Shown piece by piece: positions 18,732-28,100 of a DNA stretch of 64,000 bases. Both the position numbers and the translations under genes were made by a program. The stretch comes from Methylobacterium platani (lineage in GTDB: Bacteria; Pseudomonadota; Alphaproteobacteria; Rhizobiales; Beijerinckiaceae). How positions within the stretch are numbered: position 1 is the stretch's first letter; the number at the start of each line of letters is the position of its first letter. Where the stretch lies: positions 152,998-216,997 of the forward strand of contig NZ_LWHQ01000010.1 of the NCBI RefSeq assembly GCF_001653715.1, written 5' to 3'. The notes under the pieces were generated by a model. The model had not been told where the DNA came from. It searched no databases and was given only the letters and a program-made list of their open reading frames with translations.

Positions 18732-20135
18732 TCACTTCGGTGCCGGCGCGCCCGCCCCGAAATGGTCCGCGAGCTGCGCGCCCGTATAGGTCTCCGAGAA
18801 GCTCTCGGCCCGCTCCGGCAGCATGGTGGCGTCCCAGGCGGTCCAGGCCGACTGCAGCCGCGCGAAATCCTCCGGGCGCCGGGCCTTGAGGTTCGCCCGC
18901 TCCAGCGGATCGGCGACCACGTCGAACAGGAAGGTCTGGTCGCGGATCTTGAGGTATTTCAGGTCGCCGTCGCGCATCGCGGCTTGCGCGTTGGCGCGGT
19001 AGCGCCAGAAGAAGGTGCGGGGCCGCTCCGGCGCCTGCCCGGTCAGGATCGGCAGGAGGTCGATGCCGTCGGGCGGACAGCCCGGATCCGGCGCGGTGCC
19101 GGCGGCGGCGAGCAGGGTCGGCAGCCAGTCCATGGTGATCATGGCCTGGTTCGACACCTGGCCGGCCTTCAGCCGCCGCGGCCAGGAGACGAGGGCCGGG
19201 ATGCGCAGGCCGCCCTCCAGCAGCTCGGTCTTGCGGCCGGTGAACGGCCAGGTATCCGAGAAGCGCTCGCCGCCGTTGTCGCTCGTGAACACCACGATCG
19301 TGTCCTCGGCGACGCCGTTCGCCTCCAGGGCGTCGAGGACGCGGCCGACCTGGATATCCATCTCCGCCACGATGCGCCGGTAGGTCGCCTGGGTGCCGCC
19401 GTCGAAGTGGCGCAGGTTGCTGCCCGCGATGCGGCGCGACTCGGCCTCGTCCTCGGGAGCCTCCCAGGGCCAGTGCGGCGCGTTGAAGTGCAGGCTGAGG
19501 AAGAACGGCCGCCCGGCCTTCGCCGACGCCGCGATCGTCTCGACCGCGTGCCGGCCCAGCAGGTGGGTGGCGTAGCCGACCTCCTCGATCCGCACGTCGC
19601 CGTCCCACAGGTCCGGCTTGTCGTCGGTGCCGCGGTGGCTGAAGTAGTCGATCGTGCCGCCGCGAAAGCCCCAGAACGCATCGTAGCCGCGCTGCAGCGG
19701 TCCGCAATCCCGCACGCTGCCGAGATGCCACTTGCCGACGAGCGCCGTGCGGTAGCCGGCCTGCCGCAGCAGGCCCGGCAGGGTCGGCTGCTCCGCCGGC
19801 AGGCCGCCGGCGAAGCGGGTCGTGACCGGCTCCTCGAGCCCGACGGGCAGGCGGTACTGGTAGCGCCCGGTGATGAGGGCCGTGCGGGTGGCCGAGCACA
19901 CCGCCGAATTGGCGTAGGCCTGCGTGAAGCGCACGCCCGTCGCGGCGATCCGGTCGATCTGCGGGGTGGCGAGATCGGGCCGGCCGTAGGCGGCGATGTC
20001 GGCGTAGCCGAGGTCGTCCGCCATGATGAAGACGATGTTCGGCCCTTGCGCCGCCCGGGCCGCCCGCGGTCCGGCAAGCGACGCCGCCCCGGCGGCCGCG
20101 CTGCCCAGCACGCGCCTGCGCGTCATGCCCGTCAT
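18732..20135 (-). CDS. Tat-exported sulfatase (arylsulfatase A-like)
   Basis: 467-residue sulfate-ester hydrolase. The N-terminus is a twin-arginine signal (MTGMTRRRVLGSAAAGAASL). The metal-binding FIMADDLGYADIAAYGRPDL and the formylglycine motif CSATRTALITGRY (Cys-X-Ala-X-Arg) follow. Further catalytic-region stretches are ALVGKWHLG, FSHRGTDDKPDL, FNAPHWPWEAP and VFTSDNGGERF, giving the expected Lys, His and metal Asp/Asn. Activity needs a formylglycine-generating enzyme from elsewhere in the genome. The ATG at 20135 follows GGAGGGCGGACG. No transporter or other sulfur gene is adjacent. Whether the substrate is an aryl, carbohydrate or other sulfate ester is open. Confidence 0.92.
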   Translation of the reverse strand: MTGMTRRRVLGSAAAGAASLAGPRAARAAQGPNIVFIMADDLGYADIAAYGRPDLATPQIDRIAATGVRFTQAYANSAVCSATRTALITGRYQYRLPVGLEEPVTTRFAGGLPAEQPTLPGLLRQAGYRTALVGKWHLGSVRDCGPLQRGYDAFWGFRGGTIDYFSHRGTDDKPDLWDGDVRIEEVGYATHLLGRHAVETIAASAKAGRPFFLSLHFNAPHWPWEAPEDEAESRRIAGSNLRHFDGGTQATYRRIVAEMDIQVGRVLDALEANGVAEDTIVVFTSDNGGERFSDTWPFTGRKTELLEGGLRIPALVSWPRRLKAGQVSNQAMITMDWLPTLLAAAGTAPDPGCPPDGIDLLPILTGQAPERPRTFFWRYRANAQAAMRDGDLKYLKIRDQTFLFDVVADPLERANLKARRPEDFARLQSAWTAWDATMLPERAESFSETYTGAQLADHFGAGAPAPK

Positions 20136-20204
20136 CGTCCGCCCTCCGGTGCGCGTTCCTCCCGGCCAGGCTACGGGGCGGCGCACCGGCGGGCAACCGG
20201 GCGG

Positions 20205-20681
20205 TCAGCCGGCGGCGGCGCGCTCCAGGGCCGCGACGTCGATCCGGACCATGTCCTGCATCGCCGCGAAGACCCGGGCGGCGCGGGCCGGGTCCGGATC
20301 GGCGAGGAGGCGCGGCAGGATCTCGGGAAAGACCTGCCAGGGCACGCCCCAGCGGTCGCGCAGCCAGCCGCACTGGATCTCGGCGCCGCCCCCGTCGAGC
20401 AGGCCCTCCCACAGCCGGTCGATTGCGGCCTGGTCCGGGCAGGCGACGGCGATCGAGGCGGCGGTGCCGTACTCGGCCCGGGTCCCGCCGTTCAGGGCCT
20501 GGAAGCGCTGCCCGCCGAGGGTGAACGCCACCAGGATCGCGTCGCCGGGCGCGCCCCCGGGCCACGGCCCCGGCGCGCGCAGGATCGATTCGATGCGCGA
20601 ATCCGGAACCAGGGAGACGTAAGTACGCACCGCCTCCTCGGCGTCGCGCGCGAACCACAGGCAGGTGCCGACCTTGGCCAT
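20205..20681 (-). CDS. PhnB-like VOC-superfamily protein
   Basis: 158-residue protein of the glyoxalase/bleomycin-resistance (VOC) fold, in the subgroup often labelled 3-demethylubiquinone-9 methyltransferase-like. Family stretches: LWFARDAEEAVRTYVSLVPD, VAFTLGGQRFQALNGG, CGWLRDRWGVPWQVFP, and the C-terminal Met-Lys/Asp-like helix (AAMQDMVRIDVAALE). It belongs to the ECF-sigma operon as the last gene, 18 bp after the AHSA1 gene. Enzymatic activity is not established for this group. Confidence 0.85.
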   Translation of the reverse strand: MAKVGTCLWFARDAEEAVRTYVSLVPDSRIESILRAPGPWPGGAPGDAILVAFTLGGQRFQALNGGTRAEYGTAASIAVACPDQAAIDRLWEGLLDGGGAEIQCGWLRDRWGVPWQVFPEILPRLLADPDPARAARVFAAMQDMVRIDVAALERAAAG

Positions 20682-20699
20682 GATGCGTCTCTCCCGTCG

Positions 20700-21164
20700 T
20701 CAGAGCCGGGCCGCGAGGGCGGCGAGCTGGTCGGTGCAGCGGCCCCAGCCGTCGTGGAAGCCCATCGCCTCGTGGGCGGCGCGGTCCTCCGCATTCCAGT
20801 GCCGGGCGAGCGCCGTGTAGCGGGTGCCGCCGCCCTCGGGCGCGAAGGTGATGATGCCGGTGAAGAACGGCTTCGCCGCCGGCTCCCAGGCGTGCGTATA
20901 GGCGTCGGTGAAGACGATGCGGGCATTCTCGACCAGGTCGAGATAGACGCCGGCACTGGCGAACTCGGCGCCGTCCGGGCCCCGCATGACGATGCGGGTG
21001 GACCCGCCCGGGCGGGGATCGGTCTCGGCGTCCGCGACCGTGAAGGGGTGGGGGGCGAACCACCGCTTGAGCAGCGCCGGCTCGGTCCAGGCCCGGTAGA
21101 GCGCGGCCAGCGGGGCGGGGATCAGGCGGGTGAGGACGAGGTCGCGTCCGGTCGGATCGGTCAT
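20700..21164 (-). CDS. SRPBCC/AHSA1-domain protein
   Basis: 154-residue hydrophobic-cavity protein of the START-like superfamily. Typical motifs: LTRLIPAPLAALYRAWTEPALLKRWFAP near the N-terminus, MRGPDGAEFASAGVYLDLVENARIVFTDAY in the middle, and HDGWGRCTDQLAALA at the C-terminus. Proteins of this type regularly accompany ECF41/42 sigma factors and YCII proteins. It lies 64 bp after the VOC gene at 21229 and probably shares its mRNA. Ligand unknown. Confidence 0.87.
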   Translation of the reverse strand: MTDPTGRDLVLTRLIPAPLAALYRAWTEPALLKRWFAPHPFTVADAETDPRPGGSTRIVMRGPDGAEFASAGVYLDLVENARIVFTDAYTHAWEPAAKPFFTGIITFAPEGGGTRYTALARHWNAEDRAAHEAMGFHDGWGRCTDQLAALAARL

Positions 21165-21228
21165 CGGCGGGCTCCCGGCGGGGGCAGGGGGGGACGGGGG
21201 ACCGGCCGCGACCGGTCCCGGCGACGGC

Positions 21229-21636
21229 TCAGCGCTTCTGCTGGTTCATTGCCCAGACCACCCCGAAGGGGTCGCGCAGCTGGCCGTAGCGGTCGCCCCA
21301 GAACATCTCGGCCGGAGGCATGACGGCGGTGGCGCCGGCCTCGACGGCGTGGGCGTAGCGGGCGTCGATGTCCTCGACCATCAGGGTCAGGGTGAAGGCC
21401 TGCGGCGCCTGGAGCGCGCAGCCATGCTCCGGGAAGGCGTCGCTCAGCATCAGCGACGAGCCGTTGACGTCGAGGTGCACGTGCGGCGTGCGCCCCTGGG
21501 GATCGGCCGGCATCGCCGCGACGATCTCGGCCCCGAAGGCGCGGACGTAGAACTCGGCCGCCTTCAGGGCGCCGTCCAGCATCAGGTAGGTGACGAGGCC
21601 GCCCTTCACGGGCGCCATGGTGGGGGTGTCGCTCAT
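21229..21636 (-). CDS. VOC-superfamily (PhnB-like) protein
   Basis: 135-residue single-domain VOC protein. Stretches such as VTYLMLDGALKAAEFYVRAFGAE, LMLSDAFPEHGC, TLTLMVEDIDARYAHAVEAGA and MFWGDRYGQLRDPFGVVWAM are typical of the PhnB group. It is 34 bp downstream of the ECF sigma gene and co-oriented. Annotated roles for this group are mostly uncharacterised. Confidence 0.86.
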   Translation of the reverse strand: MSDTPTMAPVKGGLVTYLMLDGALKAAEFYVRAFGAEIVAAMPADPQGRTPHVHLDVNGSSLMLSDAFPEHGCALQAPQAFTLTLMVEDIDARYAHAVEAGATAVMPPAEMFWGDRYGQLRDPFGVVWAMNQQKR

Positions 21637-21670
21637 GCGGTCCTCTCCTCTCGCGTCGGGCCGGCTCTCG

Positions 21671-23011
21671 CTACGGCCTCGCTTGCCAGGACGTGCGGGC
21701 CGGGCCGTCCCCGACAGCCCCGCCCGGATTTTTTTCGGATGCGTCGGATGCGTCCCGGGCCAGCCGGTCGAGCTGGCGGCGGATATGCGCGGCCTCGGCC
21801 GGGGTCGCGGCGAGCGCGATCGCCCGCCCCATCGCCTCCCGCGCCTCGTCGCTCCGGCCGAGCTGCATCAGCAGGGCGCCGCGCAGGCCGTGGAAGTGGA
21901 AGTAGCCGTGCAGCGCCCCGGCCAGGGGCTCGACCAGCGCGAGCCCGGCCGCCGGGCCGGCGACCTTGGCGCTCGCCACCGCGCGGTTGAGGGTGACGAC
22001 CGGCGAGGGCTGCATCCGCTCGAGCGCGGCGTAGAGCGCGTCGATCCCCGCCCAGTCGGTGTCCCGGGCCCGCGCGGCGCGGGCGTGCAGCGCCGCGATC
22101 GCGGCCTGGACCTGGTAGGGGCCGGGCCTGCGGTGGCGCATCGCCTTGTCGACGAGGGCGAGCCCCTCGGCGATCATCGGCCGGCGCCAGAGCCCGCGAT
22201 CCTGGTCGTCCAGGAGGACGATCTCGCCGTCGGCGTCGAAGCGCGCCGGCGCGCGGGCGTGCTGGAGCAGCATCAGGGCGAGCAGCCCCATCACCTCGGG
22301 ATCGGCGGCGAACAGGCGCAGCAGCAGCCGGCCGAGGCGGATCGCCTCGTCGCAGAAGGCCGCCCGCTCCGAGCCGGTCGCGGCGGAGTAACCGGCATTG
22401 AAGACGAGGTAGAGCATCGCCGCGACGGCCGCGAGCCGCTCCGCCCGCTCGGCCGGCCCCGGCGCGCCGTAGGGCACCGGGCTGCGGGCGATGCGCGCCT
22501 TGGCGCGGGTCAGGCGCTGCTCCATCGCCGCCTCGCTCACCAGGAAGGCGCGGGCGACGCGGGCGACGGAGAGCCCGGAGACGACCCGCAGGGCGAGGGC
22601 GACCTGCTGCGTCGCCGGCAGATCCGGGTGGCAGCAGGTGAACAGGAGCCGCAGGACGTCGTCGCGGTAGTCCCGCGCGTCGATCGCCTCGACGAGCGGC
22701 GTCTCGGCATCGTCGAGATCCGACGCCGGATGGTCCGGGAGCGCGTCGTCGGCGGGCAGCGGCGCCTCGCGTGCGAGGCGGCGCCGGCCGTCGAGGGCGG
22801 CGTTGCGCCCGACGAGGATCAGCCAGGCGGCGACGTCCCGCGGCGGCCCGGTCCGGGGCCAGGTCCGCAGCGCGCGCAGGCTCGCCTCCTGGAAGGCCTC
22901 CTCGGCGGTGTCGAGATCGCGGAACGCCCGCAGCAGGGCGGCGAGCACCCGCGGCCGCGCCGCCGCGAGGGCGGCGGCGAGCCAGGCGGCGTCGGGCGAG
23001 GCCTCGCTCAT
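21671..23011 (-). CDS. ECF42-type RNA polymerase sigma factor with long C-terminal extension
   Basis: 446-residue sigma-70-family factor. Region 2 is RAFRDLDTAEEAFQEASLRAL with the DNA-melting stretch DVAAWLILVGRNAALDGRR. Region 4 is LALRVVSGLSVARVARAFLVSEAAMEQRL. Both are followed by ~250 residues (DUF6596/TPR-like) including LYLVFNAGYSAA and YQVQAAIAALHARA. That arrangement, with a YCII (DGPF) gene translated just before it, defines the ECF42 group, which has no classic anti-sigma; the C-terminal extension is thought to control the factor. Its start overlaps the end of the YCII gene by 4 nt. Confidence 0.92.
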   Translation of the reverse strand: MSEASPDAAWLAAALAAARPRVLAALLRAFRDLDTAEEAFQEASLRALRTWPRTGPPRDVAAWLILVGRNAALDGRRRLAREAPLPADDALPDHPASDLDDAETPLVEAIDARDYRDDVLRLLFTCCHPDLPATQQVALALRVVSGLSVARVARAFLVSEAAMEQRLTRAKARIARSPVPYGAPGPAERAERLAAVAAMLYLVFNAGYSAATGSERAAFCDEAIRLGRLLLRLFAADPEVMGLLALMLLQHARAPARFDADGEIVLLDDQDRGLWRRPMIAEGLALVDKAMRHRRPGPYQVQAAIAALHARAARARDTDWAGIDALYAALERMQPSPVVTLNRAVASAKVAGPAAGLALVEPLAGALHGYFHFHGLRGALLMQLGRSDEAREAMGRAIALAATPAEAAHIRRQLDRLARDASDASEKNPGGAVGDGPARTSWQARP

Positions 23012-23382
23012 CCGGCTTTCCGGGGATCGGGATTGTAGAGCAGGACCGGCCGCAGCTCGTAGGCGCCGCCGGGATTGGCGGCGGCGAGGTCGCGGGCGAT
23101 GGCCAGCGCCTCGTCGAGGTCGGCGACGTCGACGACGTAGAAGCCGAGCAGCTGCTCCTTCGTCTCGGCGAAGGGGCCGTCGATCACCAGGGGCGGGTCG
23201 CTCGCCTTGCGCAGGGTGGTGGCCGCGGTGGTCGGCAGGAGCCGCAGCGAGGGCCCGAGCTTGCCCCGGCGCTCCAGGTCCTCATGGACGCGGCCGAGCC
23301 GCTCCATCACCGCGCCGTCCTCCGCCGCGCTCCAGGCGGCGACGACGTCCTCGTCCTTGTAGCACAGGATGGCGTAGAGCAT
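23008..23382 (-). CDS. YCII/DGPF-domain protein
   Basis: 124-residue protein of the YCII-related family, the usual first gene of ECF42 operons. It shows MLYAILCYKDEDVVAAWSAA, the signature DGPFAETKEQLLGFYVVDV and the C-terminal GAYELRPVLLYNP. Function is unknown; an enzymatic or sensory role for the sigma factor has been suggested for the family. It is the promoter-proximal gene of the set running to 20205. Confidence 0.9.
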   Translation of the reverse strand: MLYAILCYKDEDVVAAWSAAEDGAVMERLGRVHEDLERRGKLGPSLRLLPTTAATTLRKASDPPLVIDGPFAETKEQLLGFYVVDVADLDEALAIARDLAAANPGGAYELRPVLLYNPDPRKAG

Positions 23383-23484
23383 GGCGGATCCCCCTCTCGT
23401 CGCAAGGACGCGCGACGCGGCCCGACTCAGACGAGGATCGCCGAAATATCCGCCCGCGGCGACCGGGTCCGCGGGGCGCCCCGA

Positions 23485-24807
23485 TCAGGGCCGTGCGATG
23501 CCCCCGGCGCTGTCCACCATCGTCCTGGCGGCGGCCTCGAAGGCCTGGAAGGCCGGGATCGCCTTGTCCCAGGCATGCACCGCCAGGGCCTCGGTCATCG
23601 CGGCGGCGTGACGCCGCGCCTCGGCGCCGGCGGCGAGCAGCCGGGCGGCGGCCGGATCGGCGGCCTCCAGCCCGAGATCCGCCGCGGCCTCGCCGAAGGG
23701 CGGCACCGCCTCGCCCGCGGCGCCGAGCCCGACGAGGGCGGCCGCGAGGCGGCGCTTCCAGGCGCCGACATCCGCCGGCAGGCGCACGAGCGCGTAGGCC
23801 GGCAGGCCCCGTCCCGCACCGGCATCGAGCGCCGCCTTCGCGGCGGTCTCGGCCCGGACCAGGATCGCCATCAGCCCGTCGATCTCGGTGCGGGTCTTCT
23901 GCGCCTTGCCGGCGACGCCCTGGACGCCGGCCGAGATCTCGGCGGTGGCCGATTCCTGCTGGCCCAGCACGTCGGCGAGCGCCCGGATCCCCTCCGCCGA
24001 GCGGGCGACGGCCTCGCCTTCCTGCATGACGCGAGCCTCGACGCGGGCGACCGCGGCGGTGCCGCCCGCCACCGCCTGGCGGCTCTCGGCCACCGCGGCC
24101 TGGATGGCGGCGAGCTCCTGCAGCAGCACCGCGAGGCGGCCGCGGATCTGCTCGGTCGCCCGGGCGGTCTGGCCGGAGAGCTGCTTGACCTCGGCGGCCA
24201 CCACGGCGAAGCCGCGGCCCGCCTCGCCGGCCCGCGCCGCCTCGATTGTCGCGTTGAGCGCGAGCAGGTTGGTCTGGCTCGAGATCGCCTCGATCGTGCC
24301 GGCCATCTCCTGGATCTGGAGCGCGGCGCCCTCGAAGCCGGTCAGGCGCTGCTCGATCTGCCCGGCATGGGTCTCGATCGCCGCCATGGTGCCGCTCGCC
24401 TCGCGCATGTCCGCGGCGCAGGCCGCGATGCCGGCACTCGCCTGGGCGGCGAGGTCGGCGCTGGCCTGCGAGCGGCCGGCGAGCTCCCGGGTCGAGGCGG
24501 CGACCTCCTCGACCGCCGCCGCCATGGCGCGGGTCTGCCCGGCGATCTCGCCGGCATCGTGGGTCATCCAGCCGAGGACCGTGGCGCCCTCCGAGGCGTC
24601 GGCCGCGACCCGGGCGACGCTGGCGAGGTCCGCGGCGGCGCCCTCCCGCATCTGGCCGAGGAGCCGCCCGAGGGCGACGGCGAGGCGTCCGCTCCCGGGC
24701 GCCGCTCCGGCCTCTCCGGCCCGGTCGACGAGACCGGCGAGGCGGTCCTCGACCATCTCCGGCGTCTCGGTCGGAGCGGGTGGAGGCGTGCGGCGGGAGC
24801 GGAACAT
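23485..24807 (-). CDS. Soluble methyl-accepting chemotaxis-type protein
   Basis: 440 residues with no membrane segment. The signalling hairpin tip [38 protein letters not shown], seen at about residues 190-230, is the MCP signature that contacts CheA and CheW. Long Ala-rich coiled coils flank it. The C-terminal ~130 residues (from [20 protein letters not shown] to [16 protein letters not shown]) have the helical pattern of a CZB-like zinc domain, but most of the expected His/Cys are absent, so this is only a resemblance. A cytoplasmic sensor is likely; the signal is unknown. No che genes are nearby. Confidence 0.87.
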   Translation of the reverse strand: MFRSRRTPPPAPTETPEMVEDRLAGLVDRAGEAGAAPGSGRLAVALGRLLGQMREGAAADLASVARVAADASEGATVLGWMTHDAGEIAGQTRAMAAAVEEVAASTRELAGRSQASADLAAQASAGIAACAADMREASGTMAAIETHAGQIEQRLTGFEGAALQIQEMAGTIEAISSQTNLLALNATIEAARAGEAGRGFAVVAAEVKQLSGQTARATEQIRGRLAVLLQELAAIQAAVAESRQAVAGGTAAVARVEARVMQEGEAVARSAEGIRALADVLGQQESATAEISAGVQGVAGKAQKTRTEIDGLMAILVRAETAAKAALDAGAGRGLPAYALVRLPADVGAWKRRLAAALVGLGAAGEAVPPFGEAAADLGLEAADPAAARLLAAGAEARRHAAAMTEALAVHAWDKAIPAFQAFEAAARTMVDSAGGIARP

Positions 24808-25017
24808 GGCGGTAGCTCTGACGAGGGCAACAGGATCATTTCCCGTACCTCGCGTATCGGTTCGGTTAACGCTGACCCTGACCCTGCGTCTAGCGGGTTA
24901 GGTGACCCTAGGTCATTGATCGCGCGTTCGAATCGTCGACTCTCCGGCGGCGGCGGCCACGCCGCACGACCGGGTTCTGCACGCATTCCGTGCAGCGGCG
25001 TAAGGCCGCAACGAAAC

Positions 25018-25045
25018 GGGCCGCGCCCCTCCCGGAACGCGGCCC
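25018..25045 (-). terminator. Terminator of the RNase E gene
   Basis: 8-bp inverted repeat GGGCCGCG / CGCGGCCC with a 12-nt loop. On the minus strand it is followed by GTTTCGTT, 56 bp beyond the stop. The rest of 24808-25100 holds only a small hairpin (24978-24994) and no gene. Confidence 0.7.
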
Positions 25046-25100
25046 GCCTCGCTTGCATCGGTTCATCGCCCGGACCGGGCGACGCCCGGTCCGCCGGCGG

Positions 25101-28100
25101 TCACTCGCCGCCGATCGCCGCCTTGGTGCGGGACCACCAGCCGGCCCGCTTCGGACGATCCGGATCGGGCGGGGTCAGCACGACCGCGACCGGCTCGGGC
25201 TCCGGCACGGCGGCCGGGGCCTCGGCAGCGGGCTCGGCCGCCGCCTCGGAACCCTGGCCGGGCTCCGTCGTCGGCTCGGACGATCCGGCGGGAGCCTCGA
25301 TCGCCTCGACGGTCAGGGCCTCGCGCTCGACGGCCGGGAGGTCCGGCGCCGCGACCGGGCCGCCGACGGCCTCGGGACCCGAGCCGGCGATCTCGTCGAG
25401 GGCGACGATCTCCTCGGCCAGGGCATCCTGCACCAGGCTGCCGCCGGCCTCGCCCGGCTCGGACCCGGCCACGACCTCGTCGCCGATCGACCCGCCGGTC
25501 TCCTCGAAGCGGTCGCGCCCGCGGCCGCCGCGGCGGCCGCGCCGGCGCCGCCGGCTCAGGGCCTCCTCGCGGCTCTCGCGCTCGGGAGCGGCGCCGTCCT
25601 CGGTGATCGGGATCGACACCGCCTCGTCCACGGCGCCCTCGGCCGCGGCCTCCTCGGTCTCGCCCTCGGCATCGCCGGCCTCGCCGCGCTCGCCGCGGCC
25701 GCGACGGCGGCGACGGCGGCGGCGGCGCTTGCCCCCGCCCTCGTCCTCGCCGCGCGGCGCACCCTCGGCGGCCTCGTCGTCGGTCTCGGTCTCGATCTCG
25801 GCCTCGTCGCCTTCGACCTCGGCCTCGGCCTCGCCGGTCTCCTCGACGATCTCCTCGTCCTCGTCATCCTCCTCGAGCGGCGGCGGCAGCACCGCCTCGG
25901 CGCGGATGCTGGTCACCGGGCGCGGCTCGATCCGCTGGGCCGGCTCGCCGCGCTCGAGGTGGAAGGCCGAGGTAGCGGCGAGCCGCTCGTCGGCCGCGAT
26001 GATGATCGCGGCACCGTACCGGGCCTCGAGCTCGTGCAGGTGGGCGCGCTTCTGGTTGAGGATGTAGAGCGCGACCTCGGTCCGGGTGCGCAGCACCAGG
26101 TTGTGGCTGCTCGACTTGATCAGCGCCTCCTCGATCGCCCGCAGGATCAGCAGGGCCACCGAGGCGGTCGCCCGCACGAAGCCCGAGCCGCCGCAATGCG
26201 GGCAGGGCACCGAGGACGATTCGAGCACGCCGGTACGGATGCGCTGGCGCGACATCTCGAGCAGGCCGAAGGGCGAGATCCGGCCGACCTGGATGCGGGC
26301 ACGGTCGTTCTTCAGGCACTCGTTCAGCTTCTTCTCGACGGCGCGGTTGTTCCGCTTCTCCTCCATGTCGATGAAGTCGATGACGATGAGGCCGGCGAGG
26401 TCGCGCAGGCGCAGCTGGCGCGCCACCTCCTCGGCGGCCTCCAGGTTCGTCTTGAGCGCGGTGTCCTCGATGTCGTGCTCGCGGGTGGCGCGCCCCGAGT
26501 TCACGTCGATCGAGACCAGCGCCTCGGTCGGGTTGATGACGAGGTAGCCGCCCGAGCGCAGGGAGACGTGGTTGGAGAACATCGCATCGAGCTGCTGCTC
26601 GATCCCGAAGCGGGCGAAGAGCGGCGACGGGTCGCGGTAGGGCTTCACCACCTTCGACTGCGTCGGCATCAGCATCCGCATGAAGTCCTTGGCCTCGCGG
26701 TAGGCGTCGTCGCCCGCGACCAGAACCTCGTCGATGTCCTTGTTGTAGAGGTCGCGGATGGCGCGCTTGATCAGCGAGCCTTCCTCGTAGACGAGCGCCG
26801 GCGCCGAGGACGACAGCGTCAGCTCGCGCACGCTCTCCCACAGCCGCATCAGGTACTCGAAGTCGCGCTTGATCTCCGGCTTGGTGCGCGAGGCGCCGGC
26901 CGTGCGCAGGATGACGCCCATCCCCTCGGGCACCTCGAGGTCGGTGGCGATCTCCTTCAGGCGCTTGCGGTCGGCCGCGCTGGTGATCTTGCGCGAGATG
27001 CCGCCGCCCCGGCCGGTATTGGGCATCAGCACCGAGTAGCGGCCGGCCAGCGACAGGTAGGTGGTGAGCGCCGCGCCCTTGGTGCCGCGCTCCTCCTTGA
27101 CGACCTGGACCAGGATGACCTGGCGGCGCTTGATCACCTCCTGGATCTTGTAGTGCCGGCGCGGGGTGCGGGGGCGCTCGGGGATCTCGGCCAGCGCGTC
27201 GCCGCGGCCGCCGACCTGCTCGACGACGGCCTCCTCGTGATCGTCCTCGTCGTCGTCCTCGCCGTCCTCGTCCTCGTCCTCGTCGGACTCGTCCTCATCC
27301 TCGTCCGCGTCGTCGTCCTCGTCCGAATCGTCGTCCTCGTCGGACTCGTCCGCATCCTCGTCGGCCGCGATCTCCGCGGCATCGACCGGCTGCGAGGCGG
27401 CGACGGGCTGGGGCAGGGCGGCCTCGACGGGCGCGTCCGTCCCGGCGGTCTCGGTGGTCTCGGCGGTCTCGTCGACGCCGGTCCCGACGGCAGCGGGCTC
27501 CGCCGACACGGCGGCGGCGATCGCCGCCGGGGTCTCGGCGCCGGCCTCGCCCTGCACCGGGGCGGCCTCGTGCTCGGCGGCGGGCGCCTGCTGCGCCGAA
27601 TCGGGCTGCACCGCGTCGTGCTGCACGACGGCCTCGTCGGCCTGGACCGCGACCGGCGCATCGACGGACGACCCGTGCGGCTCGGCCGCCGGGGTCTCGC
27701 CGGCCGAGGCGGTCTCCTGCGCCGGGTGCTCGCCGCCCTCGGCCTCGAAGCCCTCCGGCCGCGGGGCCTCCTGCGCGAAGGTCTCCTGCTCCAGCGTCTC
27801 CCGGGGATGCGCGTCCTGCCAGCCGCTCTCCCGGGTGCCGGTCTCGTGGGCGCCGCTCTCCTGGGCACCGCTCTCCTGGGCGCCGTGCTCCTGCGCCTCG
27901 TCGGCGGGAGCGCTCACCACGGCGTCGGCCGGGCGCGAGGAGGCCTCGGCCCGGCGGCCGCGCCGGCGCCGGCGCCGCGGCTGGTCGCCGCGCTCCTGGC
28001 GCTCGCCGCGCTCGCCGCGCTCCTGGCGCTCGGGACGCTCCTCGTGCTCGCGCTCGGCCCGCGCCTCCTCCTCGAGGAGCGCCATCCGGTCGGCGATCGG

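Noticed and set aside
27235..27370. Acidic run in RNase E as a sequencing or repeat artefact
   Set aside because: The reading frame is kept throughout and codons vary, which argues for a genuine acidic segment.
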